From assembly GCF_052324685.1 (NCBI RefSeq), contig NC_135212.1:45907212-45971211 (forward strand): a DNA stretch of 64,000 nucleotides, in the 5' to 3' direction. This DNA is from Brachyhypopomus gauderio (lineage: Eukaryota > Chordata > Actinopteri > Gymnotiformes > Hypopomidae). The notes below the pieces were generated by a model. It worked only from the letters and a program-made list of their open reading frames with translations, did not search any database and was not told the origin of the DNA. Below, one piece after another: positions 47,201 through 57,200 of the stretch. The position numbers and the translations under genes were made by a program. Within the stretch, counting starts at the first letter, position 1. Each line of letters starts with the position of its first letter.

Positions 47201-50200
47201 CGTGAATCATTTAATCCACCTTCAGACAAGTTCATTGAATGTTGGAGGGCATTATTGGGTGTGATTGTGTACACAGAGGAGCAGGCAGTTGTGGCCTGGC
47301 GGTTAGGGAACTGGTCTTGTGACCGGAGGGTCGTGGGTTCGATTCCCAGACCTGAGGCCATGACTGAGGTGCCCCTGAGCAAGACACTTAACCCTCAATT
47401 GCTCACTTGTATAAAAAATTTGATAAAAATGTAAGTCCCTCTGGATAAGGGCGCCTTCCAAATGCCGTAAATGTCTAATGTCTAAAATGTCAGGAGTTAT
47501 GTGCTACCTGGGGATACGAATGAATCCCTGTAAATGTTAAACTGTTTGTTGTGATTTTATTGATTTGACTGCTGTCTTTTTGCCATTTTGATCTGTGTCT
47601 GTTTCCACATACAAGCCAATGAAACTGGATGAGGACTCTGATGAAGAGAGTGTGTCACACAGCACAAAACTGCACGTGTGTGAACACTGCAGCGCCTCCT
47701 TCAGCAGCCCCTATCACCTGCGCCGACACGTGTACACGCACACAGGTAGGCACGTGCGTTTGCAGGATTGGACAAGGAACAATTTGTGTATTTCGGTGTG
47801 GAGCTATTGCAAACACTTTGTGTTTGGTGTCATCACTCGCAGGCGAAAGGCCATACTGGTGCAGCCAGTGCAATATGGGCTTCATTCAGAAATATCGCTT
47901 CCGAAACCATAGAATGACGCACCATGGTGAGTGAATATAAACATGAGCACGGAAGCACTACCTTTCGTCTTGGGTTGGTTATTGTGGGGGTGTTTTCTGA
48001 GCTCTGTCCTACAGTAGCAGTTCATCTCGAGTCCGATTCTGAAATATACCCTGGATTTCTTGAATACATTTCCAGGAGAGACGCAGTTAAGCCTGGACCA
48101 GGAACTAGCAAGACATCGCAAGAAACGATCTCACAACGTCGAGAAGCCAGCACACAGTGAGCCCCGCCAACAGGTATTGTATAAAGCGGCACTTCAGTTT
48201 TCTATTGAAAATGTAATATGAAATCTCTCTCAATTGTGGATGTGCCATCGTTTCTCGGCTTTCTCATGTGTGAACCTGTTCTTTATGCAGCCATCGGAAG
48301 AGTGCACTGCGGTGTCACCGGAGCCCTCCAATCCAGACCTGGAGAGACCTGCCTCCGCAGACAAAGGTAACAGGGCAGCACAGCGTGTGGTCCGAGAAGG
48401 CAGGTCGCCACACTGCCCAGAACACAGAGCACACGATATCTTTATGGAGGTGAGCCAGGCAGGTTTCTAGGGCTAAGCTCTCCACTGAGAGGAAGAAATT
48501 CCTACATCACCTCTTAAACGGAGGCAACTTAATTCACAACCTCAAAGTCATGAGAACTAAGATACAAGCCAAACCTGTCATATGTATCAAATCCAAAAGA
48601 AGTGTGCAGCTTGAGGACTAGAAGACCTTGAAATGTACAAACTGGATTCAAAAAAAGTTAGGGTACTAGACAAATTGTGAATAAAAACTGAATGCAATGA
48701 TGTGGAGGTGCCAACATCTAATATTTTATTTAGAATAGATCATAGATCAAAAGTTTAAACTGAGAAAATGCATGAGAAAATCATTTTAAGAGAAAAATAT
48801 GTTGTTTCAAAATTTCTAAATTTTTACCACTGTGTGGCATCCCCACTTCTTACAACACTCAACAGATGTCTGGGGACAGAGGAGACCAGTTTCTCAAGTT
48901 TAGAAATAGGAATGCTCTCCCATTCATGTCTAACTATTCAATCGTCTTGGGCCTTTGTTGCATCTTCCTCTTTTTCCAGCCACTTATTGCTACTTGTCAC
49001 AACTTTTTTGGGATTTGTTGACGCTGTGAAATTTTGAATCAACATATTTTTCCTTTAAAATGTTACATTTACTCAGATTCAACTTTTAATCTGTCATCTA
49101 TGTTCTATTACGCTAAAAATATTGACCAGTGTTAATTTCCTTGACGAAAAATTTTTGTCATAGTTTTCGTCAACAAACAATGATGAAAATGAGACGATAA
49201 CTTTATATAGTTTTTATTTAAAGATAAAAATGATTCCAAAATTAATGGACATTTTCGTCAACGAATAAAAACGAGACGAAAATATTGGCCAGCGACGACA
49301 TCCAATCAGACCTTAGTTTTGTGAAAGGTAGAGATAAGTTAAGAGAGCCAACCGTAACTACTTTAGCGTACACGGAGAGGCGGGACAAACCGGGTAACCG
49401 TCCAATCAGTACTAACGTCTTCACATTGCACAGAACCCGGGAAGACCATGCCAGACTGTGGACTATGGTCACTCATGAAATTCAACCCAAAGTTAACTCG
49501 ACAATGTCAGCAGGTAGAAAGATATAATCATGTGCGACGATGATGTCTGGAAAAATACGACAAATGAAACAACATCTGCGGGCTATGGCATTGCTGTTTT
49601 TACGGCATCCAGTTTTATATTGTATGTAATATGCATTGTTCATAAACTCCATATGCTTTTCAGGTAGAGCAGACCTACTGGTCATCAATGGTTTGTTATT
49701 GTTATGCTCACTAAGCATGAGTTCAGGTAAATAAAAATGAAACATTTATTAACCAGTTACAGAATATTTGTAAGTGTGTATATAATGACTATTACACCAT
49801 TTATATTTGTCATCTAAATTTTTTTGATAATTAGTCACCTTAAACTAGACTAAAACTAAAAATAACTCCAATGACTAAATTATGACTAAAACTAAATAAA
49901 AAATTGCAGTTAAAATTAACACATTTGCCACATCATTGCATTCAGCTTTTATTCACAATTTGTTTAGTGTCCCAAATTATTTTTTGGAATCCGGTTTGTA
50001 GGCACCAAAAGTTATATAAGGAAACCATGAAAACAGGGCGACTAAGCCTGAAGACACATCTTATGCATGTGGGTGGTTACTGATTGAATAGGTTTCAAGC
50101 AGATTAGAAAGAATATGGACTGTAAAATATAATTCACTCAACAATATAGAAACACAATCTAAAACTGGTTTAACAAAGAAGGTACCACCTTTGATCTGTA

Positions 50201-50341
50201 TTTGTCTTGAGGGGTTTGTCTTTGGTGGAACTCCAATCTCTGCTGTATTATTGACCCAACCAGGCAGTGCATTTGCACGGTTTATAGTGATGTTTGTGTT
50301 CTATTTCAGACAAGGAGGAATCTTCAGGAAGATCCGCTTGA
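34815..50341 (+). CDS. Putative giant zinc-finger protein, one finger per exon
   Basis: Sixteen exons with compatible GT-AG sites: 34815-35004, 35826-36307, 36734-37099, 38717-38941, 39161-39388, 39578-40147, 40925-41146, 41253-41480, 42138-43589, 43721-45619, 46100-47164, 47616-47745, 47843-47926, 48076-48173, 48291-48366, 50310-50341. They join in one frame to about 2448 residues; AATAAA lies at 50475. Exon 1 is the cluster's shared coiled-coil exon. Most later exons hold one C2H2 finger (for example [40 protein letters not shown]) and long acidic Ser/Thr-rich linkers. Exons 2 to 11 start and most end in phase 0. I recognise no named orthologue. It may be two or more transcription units: an alternative last exon at 37847 and AATAAA at 38137 could end a shorter transcript. 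Nuclear regulatory role inferred only. Confidence 0.55.
35221..35265. repeat. (ATT)n microsatellite
   Basis: About 15 ATT triplets in intron 1 of the putative giant zinc-finger gene. Confidence 0.93.
35826..36307 (+). CDS. Exon 2 of putative giant gene: acidic region, one finger
   Basis: Phase-1 acceptor continuing the coiled-coil exon. Contains a SUMO-acceptor-like IKTEPID, one C2H2 finger ([19 protein letters not shown]) and then a linker that should open a second finger. In place of the Cys pair it reads [12 protein letters not shown] and runs into Lys/Arg. Confidence 0.8.
37847..38023 (+). CDS. Possible alternative terminal exon
   Basis: After a good CCCCCGCAG acceptor an open frame of 58 codons ends at 38023, in phase with the preceding exon end at 37099. 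AATAAA follows at 38137-38142. It would give a short isoform made of the coiled coil and two fingers plus a novel tail ([19 protein letters not shown]). No family recognised; use of this exon is inference. Confidence 0.35.
   Translation, partial: ASGRWGDPCLQSNGSLFDPAPSVLVQVARKHRVFGGKTTCNRIAQLIGMFQRCNYQSG
39578..40147 (+). CDS. Exon 6: charged linker with one C2H2 finger
   Basis: 190 codons, phase 0 at both ends. A Lys/Glu/Asn/Ser-rich disordered stretch is followed by one finger ([19 protein letters not shown]) and a long highly charged helix-forming Arg/Glu/Leu segment that could be a coiled coil. Confidence 0.75.
41208..41235. repeat. Poly-C tract
   Basis: Long C homopolymer just upstream of exon 41253-41480. 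It may act as part of its pyrimidine tract. Confidence 0.9.
42138..43589 (+). CDS. Exon 9: large acidic exon with SIM-like motifs
   Basis: 484 codons, phase 0 at both ends. Mostly disordered Ser/Thr/Asp/Glu-rich sequence with short hydrophobic cores beside acidic runs ([41 protein letters not shown]), which look like SUMO-interaction motifs. One C2H2 finger near the end ([10 protein letters not shown], then LALHKKMH). Confidence 0.75.
43721..45619 (+). CDS. Exon 10: unusual Cys/His domain and disordered tail
   Basis: 633 codons, phase 0. Opens with another acidic SIM-like stretch (SADIVEIS). It continues with a two-part Cys/His domain: [20 protein letters not shown], a helical segment ([11 protein letters not shown]), then [20 protein letters not shown]. 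This layout recurs in many repetitive uncharacterised fish proteins. The remaining 450 or so residues are disordered, with diverged repeats around PPVLDSCH. Confidence 0.75.
46100..47164 (+). CDS. Exon 11: second copy of the Cys/His domain
   Basis: 355 codons, phase 0. Same two-part domain as exon 10: [20 protein letters not shown], a helical segment [20 protein letters not shown], a [13 protein letters not shown] element, then [20 protein letters not shown]. Near the end are three short repeats beginning TGSD ([28 protein letters not shown]). Confidence 0.75.
47285..47485 (+). mobile_element. tRNA-derived SINE
   Basis: In the intron after exon 11. The head is tRNA-like, with an A-box-like TGGCCTGGCGGTTAGGGAAC and a B box GGTTCGATTCC. 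The body includes GAGGTGCCCCTGAGCAAGAC and the tail TCTGGATAAGGGCG...AAATGCCGTAAATGTC, both typical of fish tRNA-SINEs. Not a functional tRNA gene. Confidence 0.92.
48367..48590 (+). pseudogene. Decayed third copy of the Cys/His domain
   Basis: Directly after the exon 15 donor the + strand reads, across frames, [13 protein letters not shown] and then [20 protein letters not shown]. This aligns with [20 protein letters not shown] in exon 11. A stop at 48468 and frame changes show it is not maintained. Confidence 0.65.
48638..49998. mobile_element. DNA transposon with long terminal inverted repeats
   Basis: Left end CAAACTGGATTCAAAAAAAG and right end, read in reverse, CAAACCGGATTCCAAAAAAT share about 70 bp, including AAATTGTGAATAAAA and TGAATGCAATGATGTGG. 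TA dinucleotides flank both ends (48636-48637 and 49999-50000), as for Tc1/mariner-type insertion. No transposase is visible, so it is a non-autonomous element in the last intron of the giant gene. Confidence 0.82.
49128..49922. mobile_element. Element nested inside the long-TIR transposon
   Basis: Ends GTGTTAATTT (49129) and AAATTAACAC (49922) are inverted copies. The interior has repeated CGTCAAC/GACGAAAA and ACTAAAACTA words known from fish DNA transposons. The right end lies just inside the outer element's right terminal repeat. Target duplication not resolved. Confidence 0.55.
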
Positions 50342-51033
50342 AGTAATGAATTACAAAGTAGTAGTTCAAGACAAGTATGTTTTGTTTTCTCTGAAGTGTT
50401 GCCTCTAGAAGCAACATAGGATGATCTCAAGTTAGGAATATTGACTCCGTATATTGTGAAACTATTTTTTTATAAATAAAGACATTCTTTGCTTGTTTTA
50501 TTTCTTTGTAAATATTTTTTTACATCAGATTTTATATCCTGTGCAATTTGATATTTTGATCAGAGGACATTACTGAACACTGACTAACAGTACATTCGAT
50601 TTACTGTTTTATCTAGATTATCTGACTTTCTTGCATAAGTGCAGGCTGAAAATAAAACAGTTATTTCAAAGTGTTATTTCAAGGGTGTTTGTGCTTTTGT
50701 AGTAGCAGATTCATTTTATCAGCTTTTGTGAGGCAAAGAAAATATATAATTTAATGACAGCATAGCACTAGATGTTTGACTGCAATCTTAAATTTGACTG
50801 TTAAACGATTTCTAAGACACCTTTGAATTTGTTGTCTTGTGGAACTGACGAAGGTCCTGTGTTCTGTCCCTCCTGGACTGGTTTTAGGCACAAAGGTCAT
50901 CTACACCGGTCCAGTAGGGGGCAGTAAAAAACAACTGCAGTATTGTTCCGCTCTTTCATTTATACTAGTGCGAATGTGTAATACTTCCAAGTGGCGAACT
51001 AAATTCACAGCTACATAACATCGAGAAAGAAAA
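50342..51033. other. 3' UTR and short intergenic spacer
   Basis: AATAAA at 50475-50480 is a good polyadenylation signal for the giant gene. The spacer before the next gene is only about 500 bp and shows no other gene. Confidence 0.5.
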
Positions 51034-52487
51034 ATGAATAAATTCGAGCGATTTGGCGCACTCTTGTCAGAGCGTCTCTCGGTCGTCGCGAGAGAGATCT
51101 TTGGAATGGTGGAGGACATTGTGTGCGAGTACCGGGAAGAAACTGCGCGCACGATGCAGGAGAACGATATTTTAAAACGTCAGCTGCAGGACCTCTCTCT
51201 GATAGATAACGATACAGACGTCTTCGGTAAATTATTAGTAACGACTGAAGTGTATGATGCACAAATTATCCTCTATAGGCTACTTTGATTTCACTCCCAT
51301 GAATCCCATCGTCGCTTAACCTAGCCGGATATCTTTCTTAAAAGTAAAATTTGTAGTGAACCTGCCCTTAAAATACTGTGCTGTATTGTATTATATAATG
51401 ATATATAATATAATAATATAATGAGGAGCAACATAGGATGATAACAAGTTAGGACTATATATGAGAGAGAGAAACAAACATTTTAGTGAAGAATGAGAAA
51501 CAGAAATTGGATGTGTTTAAGGACAGAGGTCCTTCATCAGCTGTGTGAGCATAAACACATCATCTTGTGCTTGCTCTCTTTCTTCATGTTTTAGAGGAGG
51601 AAACTCTTCAGCAGGAGGAGGGCCGTGCGGGACAGGAGGAGGGCCGTGCGGGAAAGGAGGAGGGCCGTGCGGGACAGGAGGAGGACCGTGCGGGACAGGA
51701 GGAGGACCGTGCGGGACAGGAGGAGCCTTTGGTCACTATTACCCTGGACAGGAAGAGCCAAACACTTCCTGAGGTCTCAGACCACAGAGCCCAGCTCAGC
51801 AGAGAGCCAGAAGATCCCTTGAGCCGCAGTTCAACACAGCCCGAGAAGAAGCGTGGAAAGAGAAGATGGTCTGTGATATGGAGGCCAGCGCAGAGCAATT
51901 CTTCAGGCTCTTCTCACAGCGATGCAGCCAGCGACCTCTCCGACAGGGAGGACTCGGCCGAGAGCGATGACACATACACACCCTCAAATGGAGAAGGACA
52001 AAAGAGGAAGCCAGCAGGAAAGGCCAGTACCCATGCCGGGGGTCCCCATAAGTGCCCCAAGTGTGACAAGTCCTTTAGTGAACTGAAGAACCTCAGGTCC
52101 CATCACCGGCTGGCCCACAGCAAGGTGATGGGCTGTAACATCTGTGGCAAGGCCTTCGCCCAAACCGTGGATCTCCAGCGGCACCTTCTCACGCACTCCG
52201 GCGAGAGGCCACACCGCTGCGACCGCTGCCCCCGCAGCTTCGCCCAGCTGGGCAACCTGCGCAAGCATCAGCAGACCCACCAGAGCGTCGAGCAGCACAG
52301 GTGCCCCCACTGCAACATGGGCTTCAGCGACCCGGACGCCCTGGGCCAGCACGACTGCGGCAGGGACAAGCCGTTTTGCTGCAACATCTGTCGGCAGTGC
52401 TTCTCTTCGACCAAAGGGCTGCAGGGCCACCTGCGCAAAACCCACCCCAAAGCACAAATACTGGGCAGCAAAGTCAAGGATAGATAG
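51034..52487 (+). CDS. C2H2 zinc-finger protein, coiled-coil exon plus 5 fingers
   Basis: Two coding exons, 51034-51226 (phase 1) and 51595-52487, give 361 residues. The first encodes the shared coiled coil (MNKFERFGALLSERL, then EYREETARTMQENDILKRQL). Exon 2 begins with five 7-residue EEGRAGQ-type repeats, then an acidic Ser-rich region, then five fingers (about residues 216-347): HKCPKCDKSF, MGCNICGKAF, HRCDRCPRSF, HRCPHCNMGF and FCCNICRQCF. Finger 4 is abnormal: it has one His, then Asp-Cys where the second His is expected. Architecture is closest to the gene at 28140, so the two are probably paralogues. Likely a nuclear DNA-binding regulator; target unknown. Confidence 0.88.
51612..51723. 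repeat. In-frame 21-bp coding repeat, about 5 copies
   Basis: GAGGAGGGCCGTGCGGGACA-type units encode EEGRAGQ, EEGRAGQ, EEGRAGK and EEDRAGQ variants at the start of exon 2 of the zinc-finger gene. Length polymorphism by multiples of 7 residues is likely. Confidence 0.93.
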
Positions 52488-53071
52488 AAATGCTCAGAAA
52501 ATGGGAAACAGCTGTTTTTTTTTTTCTTATTTCAGATTAGATGTGAAGTATGTTATTTTGGGGATCCAACAGATACAGATTACTCTGGAACAAAGGACAT
52601 AATGAATAGAAATCCTACTGATATTGTTCGGTGTAACCCTACAGGACACCAAACCGTTTAAATACAGTTGCATGTTCTTTGTAGAGACTCCTATACCAGT
52701 TTCATATTTCATTTTGAGTGTTCTTTGAACTCACGGTAACAGAATTATTGTAAACCCCAGACGACGCACCGGTTCATCCATTAAAGACAAACTCAAGATT
52801 TACAGGGGTCGTTGACTATTTTTGAGAGCTTCAGACTAAGTTTGAGATGTTTTCTGCTCCCACATTGATGGCCAGGTTTGTTTATGGTCTCGTTTCTCCT
52901 GTCCTGGGGTGGCAGTAGTGCACTTCTGTTTCCCATCTGGTCGTTGACCTGTTTCACATGCACGTAACCAAACATCTTCGGCGTGGCAGAAAGTACTTGC
53001 TCGGTACGAATAGCGACTATCGCCAATCAAGAATATTTTGAGAGTCAAGTTTCTCTTTTTTGAACAGTAAA

Positions 53072-54264
53072 ATGACCAAACTAGATCGTTTAAATTCATT
53101 CCTGTCTGAGCGACTATCGGCAGCAGTAAATGAGATAATATACACGGTGAGCATGACGATACAGGAATACGAAGAAGAGTCGGCACGGATACGCAAAGAA
53201 AACGACTATCTGAAGGAAATGTTAAAGGTTACAGGATGCGGCATTGCAGATGTTAATCCTGGTAAGATGTATATTAATGGTTAATTATACATGTATCACC
53301 TTTAGGAACATAGCGACACCGTTTGATATCCGTCATAGCTAGCTAACGTTAGCTAGCTAGCTATTTGTGGTATTAATTACACGAAGACAAATGTATTAAT
53401 AATATTGAGGTGCTGTCTGTTTTTTAAAGTCGTAATTATTGTAAACTGGTTAGTGTAACATCTCAACTTGGTTAAGTTAAACACGAGACAAGTTGCTTTC
53501 TTAAACGTTAATCTATTATGTGCCTTACAGGTGTGGTCTCCGTACAGCCAGACTGCAACCCAAGCTCGGAGCAGGAGTTGGAGCTCCAGCGGGCCGCAAA
53601 TCCACATCTAAAAGTGGATAAATCTTGTATTAAAACCGAGCAGCTCTATCACCCTACAGATTCTGACTCCGAGTCAGAAACCAGACAGACATGCTCATTA
53701 CAGACAGACAATGTTGTGGATCCTCCCCAGTCTGTCCACTGTACCACCCTCTTAAATACACCTGCAGTTGACAGTGAGATTATAGACTATGATTTCCCTA
53801 CAAAGATTAAAGTAGAGTCACTGAACACGGACTCCCGTTCGGTTGATGTCACGGACAGTATAGATGCCAGCAACCAGAGCTGGTCTCCACAAACTTGGGA
53901 CCGGAGTGCGGAAAACAGTGAGCAGAGCAGGGCCCAGCAAAGCAGTCAGAGGCCATGCGGCATTGACATTTCTCATTCTGCGTCAACAGCCACTCTAAAC
54001 AGGCCAGTGGAGTTTCGAGCAGCGTTCAGCTACTCAAACCGAATCATATGCACCAACAGGCTACACTGTACCAGCAGACACTGCGAGATGCAGAAGAGAA
54101 CCATAGCCAAATCAAGCCCGGTGTGGAAGTATTTCTCACTGAAGGAAGGAGACTGTAGTAAGGCAGTTTGTCTCATGTGCAAAGCAGTGATCTCTCGGGG
54201 TGTTAAAGAGTATACCACATCAGCTCTGTTAAAACACCTTCGTATGAAACATGGAAAATGTTGA
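53072..54264 (+). CDS. Coiled-coil exon fused to a BED-type zinc finger
   Basis: Two coding exons, 53072-53261 (190 bp, phase 1) and 53531-54264, give 307 residues. The first is the cluster's coiled-coil exon (MTKLDRLNSFLSERL, then EYEEESARIRKENDYLKEML). The linker is acidic, with SUMO-acceptor-like IKTEQ and IKVES. Instead of C2H2 fingers the C-terminus (about residues 259-306) is one BED finger: SPVWKYFSLKEGD, CLMCKAVIS, then TSALLKHLRMKHGKC, with the expected aromatic residues and C2H2 spacing. BED fingers derive from hAT transposases and bind DNA. I recognise no named orthologue. Confidence 0.85.
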
Positions 54265-54649
54265 TGATCAGACTGTTCTTTTTTTGTTTGTTTGTTTGTA
54301 CTTGTGAACCAGTCATTCATTTGATACCAATATTGCAAAGACAATGGAGATTATTTGAACATATCTGAGATCAAGAAGTTAAGATAACACTTAATCACAG
54401 TATATCACCAGCTTCAGGGACATCAATCAGTACAGTTAGGAAGTGTAAGTGATTTTGAATCAATCTGTTGCAAATGAAAGTAACAACGGGTGCGCTGTAG
54501 AAGCATCAGTGAAACAGCCCCCAAACAGGGAATGATTTTGCCACAATAACACACTCCTTATCCATCCTGGCTGATTTTTCTCCACAGTACTGTAGTTTTG
54601 CGTTTTGCTAGTGTCTGTCACTACTGGTACCAGTTCATATAGCACGTCT
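54265..54649. other. Intergenic / 3' UTR
   Basis: Nothing recognised. Confidence 0.35.
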
Positions 54650-55490
54650 AGGCTGCATGGGTAGTCCAGCTCCTTCAGGATGGTGCATCTGTATGTACCC
54701 TACATGCTGTCTCCCGGCCTAGCCTCAGGAGCATGGAGGAGATACCAAGAAACGGGCCATTACATGAGGATACCCGGACAGGGCCGTAAAAGGGCATCAC
54801 CCCAGCAGCAGGAGAGGTATCTGCTCCTTTCTGCAAGGAGGAACAGGAGTAGGATGTACAGAGCCTTACAAATTGCCTCCAGTGGGCTACTGGTGTGGAT
54901 ATTTCTAACCCAGCTACATGAAACAGGAGGGCCCAACATCCCATAGTGTGACCTGAGCTCACAGCCTATCAACATGCAGCATGACTGGTATTCACCACAG
55001 GACACCACAATTGGCAAGGCCACTGCTGGCACCCCATTACCCACATATGAGAGCAGATTTAACACTGAGTACATGTGACGTGTAAAAAAAAAAAAGAAGT
55101 CTGGAGATGAAATCCTTGGAGCCATTGTCGGGCCTTAAGCTGGTACAGTGTGTCCCGAGTTCTTCCTGGTGCAGGACAATGCACACCTTCGTGTGGCCAC
55201 AGTGGTTAGGCCGTTCCTGGATGATTATGATATTGATGCCATTGACTTGGCCCTCCTGTTCCCCAGATCGGAATCCAATTGTGAACCTCTGGAACATTTT
55301 GTATCAGTGTATCCAATGCAACCCAGTAGCACCACAGAGTGTCCAGAATCTCACCAATGCCCTCGTCCAGGTCTGGGAGGAGATTCTTCAGTCCACCATT
55401 CTCCATATCATCAGGAGTGCCTATGTGTTGTCAGGAGTGCATACAGGCACATGAGGCCACAGTCATGGGTCACATCATGAATTGGATCCG
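54650..55490 (+). mobile_element. Decayed Tc1-like transposon (second family)
   Basis: Fragments of a Tc1-type transposase read on the + strand in shifting frames: RRYQETGHYMRIPGQGRKR, QQQERYLLLSARRNRSRM, VQDNAHLRVATVVRPFLDD, YDIDAIDLAL and a C-terminal VQVWEEILQSTILHIIRSA. The QDN and IDAID blocks are the catalytic region. Multiple frameshifts and stops make it inactive. It differs from the element near 25 kb. Confidence 0.85.
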
Positions 55491-57200
55491 TCTGCGATTT
55501 CAGTATTTTACTTTGATTTTTGGTGTGATTTTGATTCCAGCACTTAATGGTTTGATGATTTTGGTTTCTATTAATTGTAGTTGCATCATTTTGTTCTCAA
55601 CCAAGTACATGATTTAAATGAGTAAAGATTTGTTCAACTCAAATTTTTTAGTTCACCCAGAGTGGTTTCGAGTTCCCTAAGTGGTTTTTATAGTGACAAA
55701 AAGTGCATAAAATCTGATGATGTGCACGGAACCAGAGTCACTTCATTCTGGAATAATGGCTCCCAACCTGCAGTCCTCACCTGGCTAAATTAATGTTCTA
55801 TAAAATAATCTCTGTGACAATACATCTACAAAAACAGATCGCTGATAATTTGGTACCTTCAGTGTTGTAATGAATATGGTATTATGGATTAGACCTGTTC
55901 CAGGACCATCATAGCCCCTAAAACAGTTTATTCAGTTCATATGGATCTAGACTGAGATTATTAGATGTTATTGACAAAAGGTGCACTATGTTGTACGAAA
56001 AAAAAAAACCCGTTTATTCTCTGCCGAGCACTACTTACCAAAAAATCAGAAGCTAAATGATTGGACTTGAGCATTGATAAGTTATGTGTGATTTTAAAGG
56101 TTGTTTTGTTTTCATGGTACTGATATGCTCATCTTTGCTATGTATTGATGACTGGTGTAATGAAACAAACGTCACTTATGTCATAAGTGTGTGCATAATT
56201 TTAATAAATTTCAGGATGTCACTGTTCTTTCACCTTTCAGTTCTTACCATTTTCTGGTAAGTAGAATAAATTAAAGGATTTGCTAAAATCAGAAACGTGA
56301 GCTAGATCTGGTCATAGCTAAAGGTTACCACAGGCACCATGCTCCTGAGATTGTAAAATTGCTCTCCCAGTTTTTAAATGGTCATCCAGTATTTATTGTT
56401 GTCAATACTGATTCATCCAGCTCTTCTCAGAATGCACAAACACCTGCTAGTGACTCTCGGGTTATCCAGACCAAACGTTCTTGATTTAGCTACATCTACG
56501 AAGCGAAGTTTGGACACATTATAATTCAAGCATAATTTGTAATGTGAATAGCAATTAATTAAACTTAATTCAAACGTAAAGAGTGGTACTACAGTGTAAA
56601 CAATTAACCATGGTCATTGCACGATTGATAAATTCGTTATTATTTATTGCCAATTAAATCTAGAGACTAAAGAAGTACCGTAATCGTTTTCCGCACGAGA
56701 TTCCCCTAGAAAAACAGTGCTTTTTCCATCCGTATTTCGTGACACCTGCTATAATTCACCTTTCATTCTATTGTATATTCAGATTCGGGTAGGTTAAATT
56801 GCGTAAATTGGTAGAAAGTGTGGATTGAGTTATTTTTATAACTCATAGTTAGTGTAGTGTGCATGCAGACGTTGCGGTTTCTGTACTACCATGCTACACG
56901 TTGGAGTCCTGCTGTCGAACGGGTCGGCGGTGCTGTTGCGCACTGTTAGCGCGCGCAGCCATATTTGTCCACGCGGAAGAGTTTTGTCACGTGATCAGAA
57001 AAAGTCGCGTGCGTACGAGGACAAAGCGGAAGCGTTTGTATTAGCAGCTGTGTTTGTAGCTGTGTGCACCGTGAAATCTGGTCGAAGCTGCCCGTTCCCG
57101 CTGCTCGCAAACGCATTAATCGCATTAAATAACGTAGCTAGAGATCATCGAGGGCAAAGCAGACGAGCAAAGTGACACTCCGTGAAATAATCTTAACAAA
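55491..57200. other. Intergenic; CpG-rich stretch before next gene
   Basis: AT-rich and featureless to about 56860. From 56870 to 57180 CpG dinucleotides become frequent, with no TATA box obvious, which fits a CpG-type promoter for the zinc-finger gene starting at 57201. Confidence 0.4.

Noticed and set aside
47288-47360. tRNA-like sequence with A and B boxes
   Set aside because: It is the head of a SINE; the body and tail are typical retroposon sequence, so it is not a functional tRNA gene.
51984-52457. 157-codon minus-strand open frame
   Set aside because: Antisense shadow of five C2H2 fingers.
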